In this document: piece after piece, positions 17,554 to 26,982 of the stretch
Position numbering within the stretch: the first letter of the stretch is position 1
Layout of the letters: every line of letters begins with the position of its first letter
NCBI GenBank assembly: GCA_944392455.1
Contig: CALXWP010000008.1
Location: 1 to 64,000, forward strand
From: an uncultured Clostridia bacterium
GTDB taxonomy: Bacteria; Bacillota; Clostridia; TANB77; CAG-508
DNA length: 64,000 bases
Direction of reading: 5' to 3'
Program-made: the position numbers and the translations under genes
Notes under the pieces: model-generated
Seen by the model: only the letters and a program-made list of their open reading frames with translations
The model's database searches: none
What the model was told of the DNA's origin: nothing

Positions 17554-19798
17554 TTATTGTTCAATATTCTGTATTCCTAATATATGTCTTTGTATTAATA
17601 AACAATCTACTGAACTAGGATTTTTATTGTTTTTTCTCACATTTCCTGCTTTTACATATATATTATCTAATTTTTCTATTTCTAAAATATGTCTTTGTAA
17701 AACTAATAAATCTATACTGTTTATTTTTCCATCTCCATTTGCATCTCCATACAAAATAACATCATATTGCATTATAAGATCATGTCCATCAAAAATCTTT
17801 ATTTTACTTCCTGTTCCAACTAGGCTATTTCCTTGTATTTTCTCATCATTTTTATTATATATTTCTACTATATAATTTGTCTTTATTTTATTTAGCATTT
17901 TATCAACTGTATTATTTTTATTTTCAAGTCCAGAAATACTATTTCCTTCTATATTTAATGTTTGGTCAAATACTATTTCATCATCTTCTAACTTTCTTAT
18001 TACATTTATTTTTATTGTTTTTGATATATCTGCACTGCTTATTTTTATATTAGTATTTCCAATTTTATTTCCAGTTACAATTCCCTTTTCACTTACATCT
18101 GCAATTTCATTATTTTCTGATAAATACGTTATTTCTTTATTATCAGCATCTTCCGGAACAATTATAGGGGTTATATCTATCTTTTCTCCTTCTTGAATTA
18201 TATATGTGTCTGAAATTAATATTATGTCTGTTACAGGAGTAACAACATTAATTTCGATAAAATCACTTACTCCATTTTTTGCTTTTGCATATATTTTTGT
18301 TTTACCTGTTTTTACTCCAAGTATATATCCATCTGAGCCTACCTTCGCAACATCTTCATTTTCTGATGAATATTCAATATCATCTTTTTCTGCATCTTCT
18401 GGTTCTATCTTTATATTTAGTTTTATTTTTTCTCCTTTATTTATGGTTGTTCTATCAATACTTAATTCTATATTTTCTACTTCTTTATCAGGTACTTTCT
18501 CTACATATTCTCTAAATACAAAACCAACCATTCCGTTTTGTAGTTTTACTCTATCCCAAAGCTCTCCTTTTTGCTTACCCTTAGCTATTCTAGTCATTTC
18601 TTCTCCTGATTGAATACTTGTTAAAACCTCATATGAAGTTCCGAGGACCTGTCCTAACATTTAATGTTGTTTGAACATTTGCAAATACTTTAGTATTATC
18701 TTCAGTAAAATCATCTTCTGAAATTGACGGACTTAAACAAGGAAGTTCTGGCATATTTTCATATATCGGTATAATAAATGATATAGAAGAATCAAGTAAA
18801 TCACTATTTTTATATCCATTATATATTAATTTTGATTCACTATATGGAGCTAAAACATTTGTCATATATTGATGCCAAAATAGTTCTCCTCCTTCTGTAT
18901 CATTAACATGAAATTTTTGAAGATATATTGTATTTTGTCCTAAATTAATATAACTAGACCCTATAAATATTGCTCCTCCTGTAATTGCTTTTTCTTTAGT
19001 ATTCCAAGGTATGAGATATTTGTTTTTAGTTGCTGTCGATGCCCCTTTTCCATCTTTTGCATACTGCAGTCCATTCTTTATTGCTCCCATCGGTTCAGAT
19101 GAACTTGTAGCACCTATATTGTAAAAATTATATAATCCTTCAAATCCTTCTACTTTACCACTTATCGAACTATGTGATAAAAAAGGTCCAACTTCTTGTT
19201 TGATTCTTGATGCTAAATGAAATCCGCTTACAGATGATGTTTTGGCAGCAGATAATATTAGATCTGAATACTTTTTGTCAGTAACAATGTTCTGTCCACT
19301 AGAATTTAAATACTCCACTGTTTCATTATAAAATTCTGTTCCATATAATATTTTTTCTATGCTAGATTTTGTATTTGTTTTACTATTATATGATAATTCT
19401 TCAAATTGAAATACTCTAATATTATTTAAAAAATTACGTGGATCCATTGCAAATTCAACCGCTTTCCTCGATGAATCAACCCATCCACTATCTACTTCCA
19501 CATTATATTCTCCTGGATTTGTATTTTTCCAACTATCACTATATGATTTAGGTACTAAATTTTTCCCAAAAATATTTTCATTATCTATAACATAATTCCA
19601 ATCTAAATTTGTATATAAAGCTTTGAAATCCCAATTTGGATATTGCTTTTTTAGTTCTTCTATATATGGTTCATAGCTTTCTGGAAATTCACTCGATACA
19701 TACATTTCTGTTTTCGCAACATTTTTATTTATAAGAATAAAAGATATTGCAATAACTGTAATTATTACAATAGTGATTATAATAACTTTTCTTTTCAT
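17554..19798 (-). CDS. Secreted glucosaminidase with SH3, Ig-like and dockerin domains, needs +1 shift at CGG
   Basis: Read with one +1 shift this is a 747-residue surface protein. It has an N-terminal membrane anchor or signal, a beta-N-acetylglucosaminidase domain (about 60-330; SRIKQEVGPF, FYNIGATSSSEP), then a bacterial SH3 domain, two BIG2-type Ig-like domains and a C-terminal dockerin type I (GDANGDGKINSIDLLVLQRHIL). The zero frame reads CCT CGG AAC at 18646-18638 and stops three codons later, inside the SH3 domain. Skipping the C at 18643 yields LNVRTGPGTSYEVLTSI, the canonical SH3 consensus. Peptidoglycan remodelling is the likely role, with the dockerin docking it to a cohesin such as those at 16257 or 20463. 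Confidence 0.85.
18641..18643 (-). other. CGG +1 recoding site in glucosaminidase-dockerin gene
   Basis: Codon 386 is CGG in context CCT CGG A. Omitting its C turns TGP-R-N-F-I-stop into TGP-G-T-S-Y-E-V, the conserved SH3 sequence. Confidence 0.88.
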
Positions 19799-19818
19799 AA
19801 TCCTCCTTTTCTTTTACA

Positions 19819-20409
19819 CTATATTTTCCTTGCTTTTACTATAATTCTTTTACTTGAATAATCGCTACATGTAATTAATGTGATTTCTATATTGTTATTA
19901 GTGAATTGAGATAAAGATTCTGTATTTTGTGGATCTGTTTTATATACATCATAAACTACATAATTATTTTCTCCATTTACATTATCGATTAATTTTATTT
20001 TATCCCCTTCTTCTAGTTTTATTATATTATTAAACATATTTTTCTTATCATAATTATGTGCAGCAATACAATAATTACCAATTTCATTAGGGTTAGGTCC
20101 ATAATATTTAGTAGGACATATCCACATTGCATCTTCATTATATTCTTCGAACACATATGTCTCTAAATTAATTTTTTCTATTATTAGCTTTGCTGATACT
20201 TTATATCCTTTATATTCATCTGGTATTACTTCACTTAAATTATTCTTTATATTATTTTTATTATTAAGCATATTTTCTATTTCTATATTATTTTGATAGC
20301 TTCTAGGTCCATCCTCAAGTTTTATTTCTCTATATATTCCATATGCTACATTTCCTATTAAAACTCCGATTAACAATATGACAAATAACTTTATTATGTT
20401 TTTTATCAT
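19819..20409 (-). CDS. Sortase (short form)
   Basis: A 196-residue sortase with one N-terminal membrane helix. The catalytic His is in CIAAHNYDKKN, the Cys in LITCSDYSSKR, and the Arg follows in KRIIVKARK. It is shorter than the class B enzyme at 2604-3350 and fits class A/D-like sortases. It sits directly after the LPXTG protein gene (20463-21533), its probable substrate. The glucosaminidase-dockerin gene follows 21 bases after it. Confidence 0.88.
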   Translation of the reverse strand: MIKNIIKLFVILLIGVLIGNVAYGIYREIKLEDGPRSYQNNIEIENMLNNKNNIKNNLSEVIPDEYKGYKVSAKLIIEKINLETYVFEEYNEDAMWICPTKYYGPNPNEIGNYCIAAHNYDKKNMFNNIIKLEEGDKIKLIDNVNGENNYVVYDVYKTDPQNTESLSQFTNNNIEITLITCSDYSSKRIIVKARKI

Positions 20410-20432
20410 ATCTTTATTATTATTCCTTTCTA

Positions 20433-20462
20433 TGTAAGCTTCTATTTAAATAGAAGCTTACA
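20433..20462. repeat. Perfect 30-bp palindrome between LPXTG and sortase genes
   Basis: Arms TGTAAGCTTCTATTT / AAATAGAAGCTTACA pair perfectly with no loop. No T-tract follows on the minus strand, so it is not an ordinary terminator. In the message it would form a hairpin between the stop of the surface protein and the sortase start, possibly an mRNA processing or stability element. Confidence 0.6.
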
Positions 20463-21533
20463 TTAATCTTTTTTATAGTTTTTTGTCACTACATATCCAG
20501 AAATCAATACAGACAACATTGCTGCAATAATTCCATATTGAGTCATACCGGTTTTAGGTAATTCTTCTGGTAAAGATTCTTCATTTTGTTTATTTTCATT
20601 GTTTTGTCCATTATTCACATTATTTTCTTCTGAATTTTCTCCATTTCCTTCAGTATTATTTTCATCATTATTTGTTGTATTTTCATCTACTACATTAATT
20701 GTAAATTCTTTTTCGACAATTAACTGATCAGAAGTATCTTTATCTAATATACTAAATTTTATTTTATATTCTCCTATCATATCAAAATTTGCTGTCATTT
20801 TAAGTTCATGATTTACATCTTTACCACCTAAAGCATAACCTGTTGTAGATCCCCATCCATCTTGTAGAATATCTACTTCTTGACTCAGTTCGTTAACTGC
20901 TGTTAATTTTAAGTTGGAATTTTCTGGCTTACTTGTTACTTCTGCTTTTAGCATTACATTATCATAATTTTCTCCCAAACTAGATGTTGTTAAAAGGGTT
21001 ATTTCTTTACCTTCATTTTCCACAATTTTCCCACTATAACTTAAGCTTAGTTCATATTGTTCATATCTTGGCTGTACGGTTACTTCTTTTTCTATTGCTG
21101 TAGTTATGTCATCATATTCTTGAGAAGCATCTGAATTTGCAAGACCTTCTGCAGTTATTGAGAAATTTGTTGGATTTGTTGTTACTAAACTCTCTTTTGC
21201 TTTAAAAGTAACAGACATGTTGGTTCTTGGATTAGATCCCCCTGAACTGTCATAATAAGTAACTCTAACCCTTGTTCCATTATCATTTTCTGTTCCTCCC
21301 TCTGAACTAACATATTCAAAAATATTGTTATCATATGCAATATCAAATGTATATGCTCCAAGATCTGTTCCAAAATCTATTGTAACTTTAACTTCTTCTC
21401 CAGGAGCTATAGTACTTTTACTAGTTGTTACATTTACTGAATTTAACGGAATAGATGCTGCATATATTTTTATTTGCAATAAAAATGTAGTTATTAATAA
21501 AGTTATAATAAAAGTCAATATTTTCTTTCTCAT
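20463..21533 (-). CDS. LPXTG-anchored cohesin-domain surface protein
   Basis: A 356-residue protein with a signal peptide (MRKKILTFIITLLITTFLL), a cohesin-like domain (residues about 30-160, GAYTFDIAYDNNIFEYVSSEG), a second beta-rich domain and an acidic Asn/Glu linker. It ends in the sorting signal LPKTG, a hydrophobic helix and KNYKKD. A sortase should link it covalently to peptidoglycan, where the cohesin could hold a dockerin protein such as the one encoded at 17554-19798. It is the first gene of the surface operon; the start ATG has AAGGAAG upstream. Confidence 0.88.
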   Translation of the reverse strand: MRKKILTFIITLLITTFLLQIKIYAASIPLNSVNVTTSKSTIAPGEEVKVTIDFGTDLGAYTFDIAYDNNIFEYVSSEGGTENDNGTRVRVTYYDSSGGSNPRTNMSVTFKAKESLVTTNPTNFSITAEGLANSDASQEYDDITTAIEKEVTVQPRYEQYELSLSYSGKIVENEGKEITLLTTSSLGENYDNVMLKAEVTSKPENSNLKLTAVNELSQEVDILQDGWGSTTGYALGGKDVNHELKMTANFDMIGEYKIKFSILDKDTSDQLIVEKEFTINVVDENTTNNDENNTEGNGENSEENNVNNGQNNENKQNEESLPEELPKTGMTQYGIIAAMLSVLISGYVVTKNYKKD

Positions 21534-21660
21534 AAGCTTCCTTTCTCCATTAATTTTTATTGTTTATATTTGAAAAAATTGGTTTAATGGCACCTTTTAT
21601 TTTTTCAATAATATTATGTGAAAATTTTTTTATTTTATTTTTCCATTTTTTTGAACAAAA

Positions 21661-21697
21661 AAAAACGCATATATTTTAATTTATATATGCGTTTTTT
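21661..21697. terminator. Bidirectional terminator
   Basis: AAAAACGCATATA / TATATGCGTTTTT hairpin, 20 bases past the stop of the thioredoxin-like gene, with T-runs on both strands. Confidence 0.85.
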
Positions 21698-21717
21698 ATT
21701 TGATTTTTTTACCCAAA

Positions 21718-22275
21718 TTAGTCCATTTTATCAATAATGTCTGTAAGTTCTGCTTTAGTAAATGTTCCTATATGTTTTGTATATATTATATTTCCTTCAT
21801 CATCTAGTTCTTGCTCAAAATCATCTGATTCTTGATCATGTATATATGGAGTTTGATCACTATTTATAAATATCTGTGTTGGCACCTCTTGTACATCATA
21901 ATACTCTACTAATTCTTTATTTAAATCCATATCTACTAATTGTATAACAACCTTACCGTTGTATTCTTCTTCTATTTCTTCTAATATAGGCTCAAGTTCT
22001 TGACAAGGTTCACACCAATCAGCAACAAAGCATAAAATTATTGGTAAACCTTTATTTTTAATATATGACATACTTACACTAGTATTTTCTCCTGTTATTA
22101 TATCTATGTCTGGTAATGTTTCTTTTGTATTTGCTGTTTCTTCTATTAATAAATCATCACTTACATTTTCATTAATTGGTTCATTTTCAGAATCCCTTGT
22201 AAAAAAAATTACTCCTAATACTATAAGTATTATTAAAATAATTACTAATATAAATATTTTAGTTTTTTTCTTCAT
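21718..22275 (-). CDS. Membrane-anchored thioredoxin-fold protein
   Basis: A 185-residue protein with one N-terminal membrane helix and an extracytoplasmic thioredoxin domain. The redox motif is WCEPC in FVADWCEPCQELEPIL, and the cis-Pro loop is EVPTQIFIN. Such proteins reduce or isomerise disulfides on exported proteins. It is monocistronic between two terminators. A specific substrate cannot be named, though the neighbouring operon encodes exported proteins. Confidence 0.88.
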   Translation of the reverse strand: MKKKTKIFILVIILIILIVLGVIFFTRDSENEPINENVSDDLLIEETANTKETLPDIDIITGENTSVSMSYIKNKGLPIILCFVADWCEPCQELEPILEEIEEEYNGKVVIQLVDMDLNKELVEYYDVQEVPTQIFINSDQTPYIHDQESDDFEQELDDEGNIIYTKHIGTFTKAELTDIIDKMD

Positions 22276-22382
22276 TATTTTTCCTCCATCTTTAGATTTT
22301 TACTTTTTAATCTTTTGTAAATTAAAGTTTATCAGTAAAATAATAGCATTAATGTAAATTTATGTCAATGATTTTTATACTA

Positions 22383-23030
22383 TTAAATACCATGACTTTT
22401 GTATCTATTTATTTTTCTTAAATTATTATATACTTCATATGTAATTTCAACATCTTTTAAGCCTCTATGAGCTCCTTCATAGCTCACATTAAAAAAATCA
22501 GCTAAAGTTCCAAGTTTATAATTTATACTATTTGGAACTAATTTTCTTGCTATACACATTGTATCCACATAATCATTATTTAAATTAAAATTTAAATATT
22601 TTTTACAATTGTAACTTAAAAATCCTAAGTCAAATGTAACATTATGGCCTATTATTATACTATCACCTGTAAAATGTATGAAATCTTTAAGAACTTCACT
22701 TATTTCTTTACCTGTTTGTAGCATCTCATCTGTAATACCTGTTAATTTTGTAGTAAAAGGTGATAAGGTTTCATTAATTTTTATAAGCTCATTATATTCA
22801 TTTATAATCTTATTTTTTTCAACTTTAATTGCTCCAATCTCTATTATTTCATCTTTAACTGGTGAAAATCCTGTTGTTTCAATATCAACTAGTACATAAT
22901 CATCTACAAATTTATTCAAATTCACACCACTATTTTTTTCTTGTTTTTGTATATTTCCTAGTATATCAAAACTAACTTGAACATTGTTTTCTTCTTTTTT
23001 ATTTTTATCTCCATATTTAAAATTATACAT
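22383..23030 (-). CDS. 3'-5' exonuclease, DnaQ/PolC-exonuclease type
   Basis: A 215-residue DEDD exonuclease. Motif I is VDIETTGFSPVKDEIIEIGAIKV, motif II IIGHNVTFDLGFL and motif III AHRGLKDVEITYEV; the His spaced before the final Asp marks the DEDDh subclass. It degrades DNA or RNA 3' ends, likely in repair or proofreading. No polymerase domain is attached. A short N-terminal extension of about 45 residues precedes the domain. It lies 64 bases after sigK. Confidence 0.9.
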   Translation of the reverse strand: MYNFKYGDKNKKEENNVQVSFDILGNIQKQEKNSGVNLNKFVDDYVLVDIETTGFSPVKDEIIEIGAIKVEKNKIINEYNELIKINETLSPFTTKLTGITDEMLQTGKEISEVLKDFIHFTGDSIIIGHNVTFDLGFLSYNCKKYLNFNLNNDYVDTMCIARKLVPNSINYKLGTLADFFNVSYEGAHRGLKDVEITYEVYNNLRKINRYKSHGI

Positions 23031-23093
23031 TTTATTCTCCGTTTCTATCTTTTTTATTGTTTATTTAATTTTTAATTAACTTTTTATTTTTCT

Positions 23094-23807
23094 TTATTCT
23101 TGAAACTCCTTGGATAATTTTTTTATAGCTTTAGTTTCTATTCTTGATACGTATGAGCGTGATATTCCCATCATTTCTGCAATCTCGTGCTGTGTTTTTG
23201 GTTTAGAACCATCCAATCCAAACCTTAATTCTATAATAAATCTCTCCCTTTGTTTTAATATTTCTTTCATTTTTTTATATAATTTTTTAATTTTAAATTT
23301 TAAATCCACTTCTTCTTCTATACTTCTTTCATCATTTTCTAATACTTCTTGAAGTACAACTGTATTTCCATCTTTGTCATTTCCTATTGGATCTTCTAAA
23401 TAAACCTCTGCATTTAATTTTTTTGTACTTCTTAAATACATTAATATTTCATTATCTATACATCTGGCAACATATGTTGCTAGTCTAACTCCTTTATCTG
23501 ATTCAAAGCTATTTATCCCTTTAATTAATCCAATTGTTCCTATAGAAATTAAATCTTCCTGATCTACTTTAGCTGTACTATATTTTTTAGTTATATGTGC
23601 AACTAATCTTAGGTTTCTCTCTATTAAAATGTTTCTCGCTTCTTCATCTCCATCTTTCATTTTTTCTAAATATTCTTTTTCTTCTGATGAAGATAATGGT
23701 TCTGGAAATAAATTACTATTAGATATGTATCCTAATAAAAATACTGCTGATTTAAGAAATTCTATAAAAGTAATAACACCTAAACTTCCACAAAAAGTAG
23801 TAAACAT
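23094..23807 (-). CDS. sigK: Sporulation RNA polymerase sigma factor SigK
   Basis: A 237-residue sigma-70 factor. The hydrophobic N-terminal stretch (GVITFIEFLKSAVFLLGYI) followed by FPEPLSSSEE is the pro-sequence of pro-sigma-K. Region 2 (LRLVAHITKKY, DLISIGTIGLIKGINSF) and region 4 (TQHEIAEMMGISRSYVSRIE) are complete. It drives late mother-cell transcription in sporulation, so the organism probably makes spores. I start it at 23807 because AGGAGGT precedes that ATG; a frame to 23834 exists. The gene is intact, with no skin-type insertion. Confidence 0.95.
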   Translation of the reverse strand: MFTTFCGSLGVITFIEFLKSAVFLLGYISNSNLFPEPLSSSEEKEYLEKMKDGDEEARNILIERNLRLVAHITKKYSTAKVDQEDLISIGTIGLIKGINSFESDKGVRLATYVARCIDNEILMYLRSTKKLNAEVYLEDPIGNDKDGNTVVLQEVLENDERSIEEEVDLKFKIKKLYKKMKEILKQRERFIIELRFGLDGSKPKTQHEIAEMMGISRSYVSRIETKAIKKLSKEFQE

Positions 23808-24038
23808 AAATGCACCTCCTACTGCCTTATACATAAATTATATGTGCTTGAATTTTGAAAGTGCATGACCTTATAAAATTACTAAAATTATATTCTTTTT
23901 AGCTTTTTAGTATATAATTTTTTACTGTATAATTATATATTAAATTTTTTCTTATTTCAATTATTTTAATTGTATTGTAATAAAATTCACATTCTGTACA
24001 TATTCATTTATAAATATTATGAATAGGAATGATTATTA

Positions 24039-24833
24039 TTGATAACAAGATTTTTTATTGGAATACTGCTAGGTTCTGGTGCTATTTTACCTGGCATTAG
24101 CAGTGGAGTCATATGTGTAATTTTAGGAATATATGATAAATTAATCAATTCTATAACTGGTTTATTTAAAGATTTTAGAAAGAACTTTTTATACCTATTT
24201 CCCATAGTTTTAGGAGGAATAGTTGGAGTATTTCTAGTAGGAAATATTTTAAAAATGCTATTTATAAAATATCCTTTACAAACTAATTTCTGTTTTATTG
24301 GTTTAATCTTAGGTTGTATACCATGTATTATAAAAAAAGTAAATTCAGAACATCATTTTAAACTAAGATATTTATTTTTTACTTTAATTTCGTTTATTAT
24401 AGGTTATGTTTTAGTAATTATTGAAAATCACCTAACTATTAATTATTCTGATAACTTAATATCTCCCCCATATCTAATATTATCAGGTTTTTTAATGTCT
24501 CTTGGTGTTGTTATTCCTGGAGTTAGTAACACTATAATATTAATGTGTTTAGGAGTATATCCAATTTATTTACACGCTATTACAATTCTTGATATAAACA
24601 TATTAATTCCTATGGGATTTGGTCTTATAATTGGATCAATAGTATTTTTATTTGTTATAAAAGTATTCTTTAAATATTTTTATATGCAAACATATTACTC
24701 TATTATAGGATTTACATTAGGAAGTATACTAATTTTATATATGCCTTTAAGTTTTAATTTTGCTGGTATTTTATCTGTTTTACTATTAATACTATCATTT
24801 ATTCTAGCAAGTAAACTAGAAAATGTTACATAA
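24039..24833 (+). CDS. DUF368 polyprenyl-phosphate translocase-like protein
   Basis: A 264-residue membrane protein with about eight helices. It has the family repeats ILLGSGAILPGISSGVICVILGIYD near the N-terminus and GVVIPGVSNTIILMCLGVY in the second half. DUF368 proteins have been linked to recycling of undecaprenyl phosphate across the membrane for cell-wall synthesis. The start is a TTG; the preceding in-frame codons lead to a stop, and AGGAAT lies about ten bases upstream. It is one of the few plus-strand resident genes here. Confidence 0.85.
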   Translation: MITRFFIGILLGSGAILPGISSGVICVILGIYDKLINSITGLFKDFRKNFLYLFPIVLGGIVGVFLVGNILKMLFIKYPLQTNFCFIGLILGCIPCIIKKVNSEHHFKLRYLFFTLISFIIGYVLVIIENHLTINYSDNLISPPYLILSGFLMSLGVVIPGVSNTIILMCLGVYPIYLHAITILDINILIPMGFGLIIGSIVFLFVIKVFFKYFYMQTYYSIIGFTLGSILILYMPLSFNFAGILSVLLLILSFILASKLENVT

Positions 24834-24896
24834 GCCTTAATTATATAGCTCTTGATTATTTAAAACTATATAAAATTATGATATAATATATTCATA

Positions 24897-24919
24897 GCTA
24901 TACTAAAAGAAGGTATAGC
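24897..24919 (+). promoter_or_regulatory. Leader hairpin of cassette 24941-25228
   Basis: GCTATACT / GGTATAGC stem begins a few bases after the expected start (TATAAT at 24882-24887) and ends just before the AAGGAGG ribosome site. Most cassettes in this window carry such a 5' stem. Confidence 0.5.
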
Positions 24920-24940
24920 GCAACCTCTAAGGAGGACATT

Positions 24941-25228
24941 ATGAAATACTCGAGTCGTGTTGAGAAGTGCACTCACCTTTTGTCTCTCATCGCTTTGGTG
25001 AGTGACGAACTTCGTGAAACTGCACTTAACAAGAGGCGGTATCTGAGGCGCTCTACCGAGTACGATTTCGAACCTGCTTCGATCGTTGATGATCTTAACT
25101 GTATCATCAAAGAGCTCGAGCAGTATCGGAAACGACTTGTGTCTGCAGAGTCAGATATGATGAGTCATTGGATTCACCCTTCTTACTCAGATCATTCTGA
25201 AGATTGGGCATCCACTTCTGATGACTAG
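24941..25228 (+). CDS. GC-rich cassette protein, unknown
   Basis: A 95-residue charged, helical protein with no membrane segment. Codon use is strikingly different from neighbours: CGT, CGC, CGG, CTC and GAG are common. Two CGG codons are in frame (AGG CGG TAT; TAT CGG AAA); after the first, the +1 frame stops at the third codon. It has a strong AAGGAGG site, leader hairpin and terminator. A second cassette (25358-25594) follows, whose helical design is similar although I see no clear homology. Unknown function; probably acquired. Confidence 0.7.
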   Translation: MKYSSRVEKCTHLLSLIALVSDELRETALNKRRYLRRSTEYDFEPASIVDDLNCIIKELEQYRKRLVSAESDMMSHWIHPSYSDHSEDWASTSDD

Positions 25229-25244
25229 TCCACCTCGAGTGTGG

Positions 25245-25269
25245 AGGGCCAGATTACAATTCTGGCCCT
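25245..25269 (+). terminator. Terminator of cassette 24941-25228
   Basis: AGGGCCAGA / TCTGGCCCT hairpin followed by a run of six Ts. Confidence 0.9.
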
Positions 25270-25275
25270 TCTTTT

Positions 25276-25304
25276 TTGAAATATTATGTAAATTGTGGTA
25301 TAAT
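25276..25304 (+). promoter_or_regulatory. Promoter of cassette 25358-25594
   Basis: TTGAAA (25276-25281), 17-bp spacer, TATAAT (25299-25304). The -35 begins inside the T-run of the previous terminator. Confidence 0.75.
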
Positions 25305-25357
25305 ATTCTTTGAATATATGCATTAGATTATGTTTTGAATATTAGGAGGAATGTAAA

Positions 25358-25594
25358 ATGCATAAAACACCAGAGCAAATTAACTATCAAAAGATTGCCG
25401 GTCTTGCACACGTTGTCGAAGCTTTATGCTCCGACCTAGAAATTAGTTCACAGTGTCTGAAAGAAGATTCTTCAGAAGAACCTATGATCACATCAGATGA
25501 AAAGGTGAAGGAGCTCAAATCTACAACCAAGAAAATGTCAGCTATTGTCTCTGAAATTCAAGGGTATATCGACAAAATCAAAAACGAATTTTAA
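25358..25594 (+). CDS. Small helical cassette protein without arginine
   Basis: A 78-residue, helical, soluble protein rich in Glu, Lys and Ser, with no arginine at all and hence no CGG. It has its own promoter and AGGAGG site and shares a bidirectional terminator with the U32 gene on the other strand. Its size and helical pairing resemble the preceding cassette, so the two might act together. Function unknown. Confidence 0.7.
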   Translation: MHKTPEQINYQKIAGLAHVVEALCSDLEISSQCLKEDSSEEPMITSDEKVKELKSTTKKMSAIVSEIQGYIDKIKNEF

Positions 25595-25635
25595 GTAACT
25601 GTTATTTCCTTCTAATGTATGTATTCAAAAAATTT

Positions 25636-25655
25636 GCCGGCTATATTTAGCCGGC
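25636..25655. terminator. Bidirectional terminator (cassette and U32 gene)
   Basis: GCCGGCTA / TAGCCGGC perfect stem with a four-base loop, between convergent genes, with T-rich sequence on both sides. Confidence 0.85.
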
Positions 25656-25665
25656 TCTTCTATTT

Positions 25666-26901
25666 TTATTTAGTTTTCTTTCTTCTTAATATCCATCCAT
25701 TTTCGCATTTTATAGGAAGTTTCATTTTTATACTCTGGCCAGCTTTACCTGGATTTACACATTCTACTTCCTTATCTGTATCAGTATTCCAAAGTTTTTC
25801 TATTGTGAATTCTACTGGAGTAATATCTCCTGGAACTAAAATTTCCATTGTGTCTCCAACAATAAGTTTATTTCTAATCTCTATAACAGATTTATCATCA
25901 TCATATTCTATTATCTTTCCACCAAATTCATAATCAGGATTATATTGTTTTCCATCATATTCTTGGAAATCTTTATTTTTTCTGTCATTAAAGTAAAAAG
26001 TAGTAAGACCTCTAGTCTTTGTTTTTTCAAGTTCTTTTAAGTATTTTGTATAATCATAATTTTTTGGGTCTTTCATGTAATCATCTATTGCATTTCTATA
26101 ACTATTTACTACACTTGCCAAATAGTATTCTGTTTTTAATCTTCCTTCTATCTTTAAACTATCTATTCCCATTTCTATAATTTCAGGAACTTCTTTTATT
26201 AAACATAAATCTTTTGATGAAAATATGTAAGTACCTTTTTCATCATGTTCAACAGGCATTAAATTACCTGGATTATTATGTTCTTCTACATATACATTAT
26301 ATGCCCATCTACAACTTTGTGCACAATCTCCCAAATTAGCACTTCTTGAAGCTAAGAAGTCACTTAAAAAACATCTTCCAGAGTAGCCAAAACAAATAGC
26401 TCCATGAACAAATATTTCTACTTCTAAGTCATCCGGTTTATTCTCCATTAATTCTCTTATTTGTTCTTTATTCATTTCTCTTCCTAATATTACTCTTTTA
26501 GCTCCATTCTTATACCAAAAGTTTGCTGAATGATAACTTATAGTATTTGCTTGTGTACTAACATGTATATCTACATCTGGTGCATATTCTTTTAAGATTT
26601 CTATAACTCCTCCATCTGAAGCAATTATTCCATCAACTTTTAATTCATTTAACATTTTTGCTTGTTTTTTTATTTCTTCATAATATTCATCCCAAGCATA
26701 TATATTAATTGCTGCATATACTTTTTTTCCTATACTATGCGCATATTTAATTGTCTTTTCTAGATCATTATCGTCTACTTCTGCTCTACTTCTTAGTGAT
26801 AAAGATCCTGTTCCACAATATACAGCATCTGCTCCATATAAAAATGCTGTTTTTGCTTTTTCAAATGATCCTGCTGGTGCTAATAATTCTGGTTTTTTCA
26901 T
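25666..26901 (-). CDS. U32 family protein, TrhP-like tRNA hydroxylation enzyme
   Basis: A 411-residue U32 'peptidase' family protein. The N-terminus KPELLAPAGSFEKAKTAFLYGADAVYCG and the signature EIFVHGAICFGYSGRCFLSDFLASRSANLGDCAQSCRW, with its conserved cysteines, are complete. Members such as Bacillus YrrN/YrrO and E. coli TrhP make 5-hydroxyuridine at tRNA position 34. trmR, which methylates that product, lies 1.8 kb away (28683-29273), and trmL lies between them. I infer a tRNA wobble role from this context; the related RlhA activity on 23S rRNA is an alternative. Confidence 0.88.
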   Translation of the reverse strand: MKKPELLAPAGSFEKAKTAFLYGADAVYCGTGSLSLRSRAEVDDNDLEKTIKYAHSIGKKVYAAINIYAWDEYYEEIKKQAKMLNELKVDGIIASDGGVIEILKEYAPDVDIHVSTQANTISYHSANFWYKNGAKRVILGREMNKEQIRELMENKPDDLEVEIFVHGAICFGYSGRCFLSDFLASRSANLGDCAQSCRWAYNVYVEEHNNPGNLMPVEHDEKGTYIFSSKDLCLIKEVPEIIEMGIDSLKIEGRLKTEYYLASVVNSYRNAIDDYMKDPKNYDYTKYLKELEKTKTRGLTTFYFNDRKNKDFQEYDGKQYNPDYEFGGKIIEYDDDKSVIEIRNKLIVGDTMEILVPGDITPVEFTIEKLWNTDTDKEVECVNPGKAGQSIKMKLPIKCENGWILRRKKTK

Positions 26902-26982
26902 ATATTTTAATTCCTTTCTTACTTATTTATTTTTTTTATCTGTTCTATTTGTTTTATTTTCCTTCTCTATTTTTAATTATTT

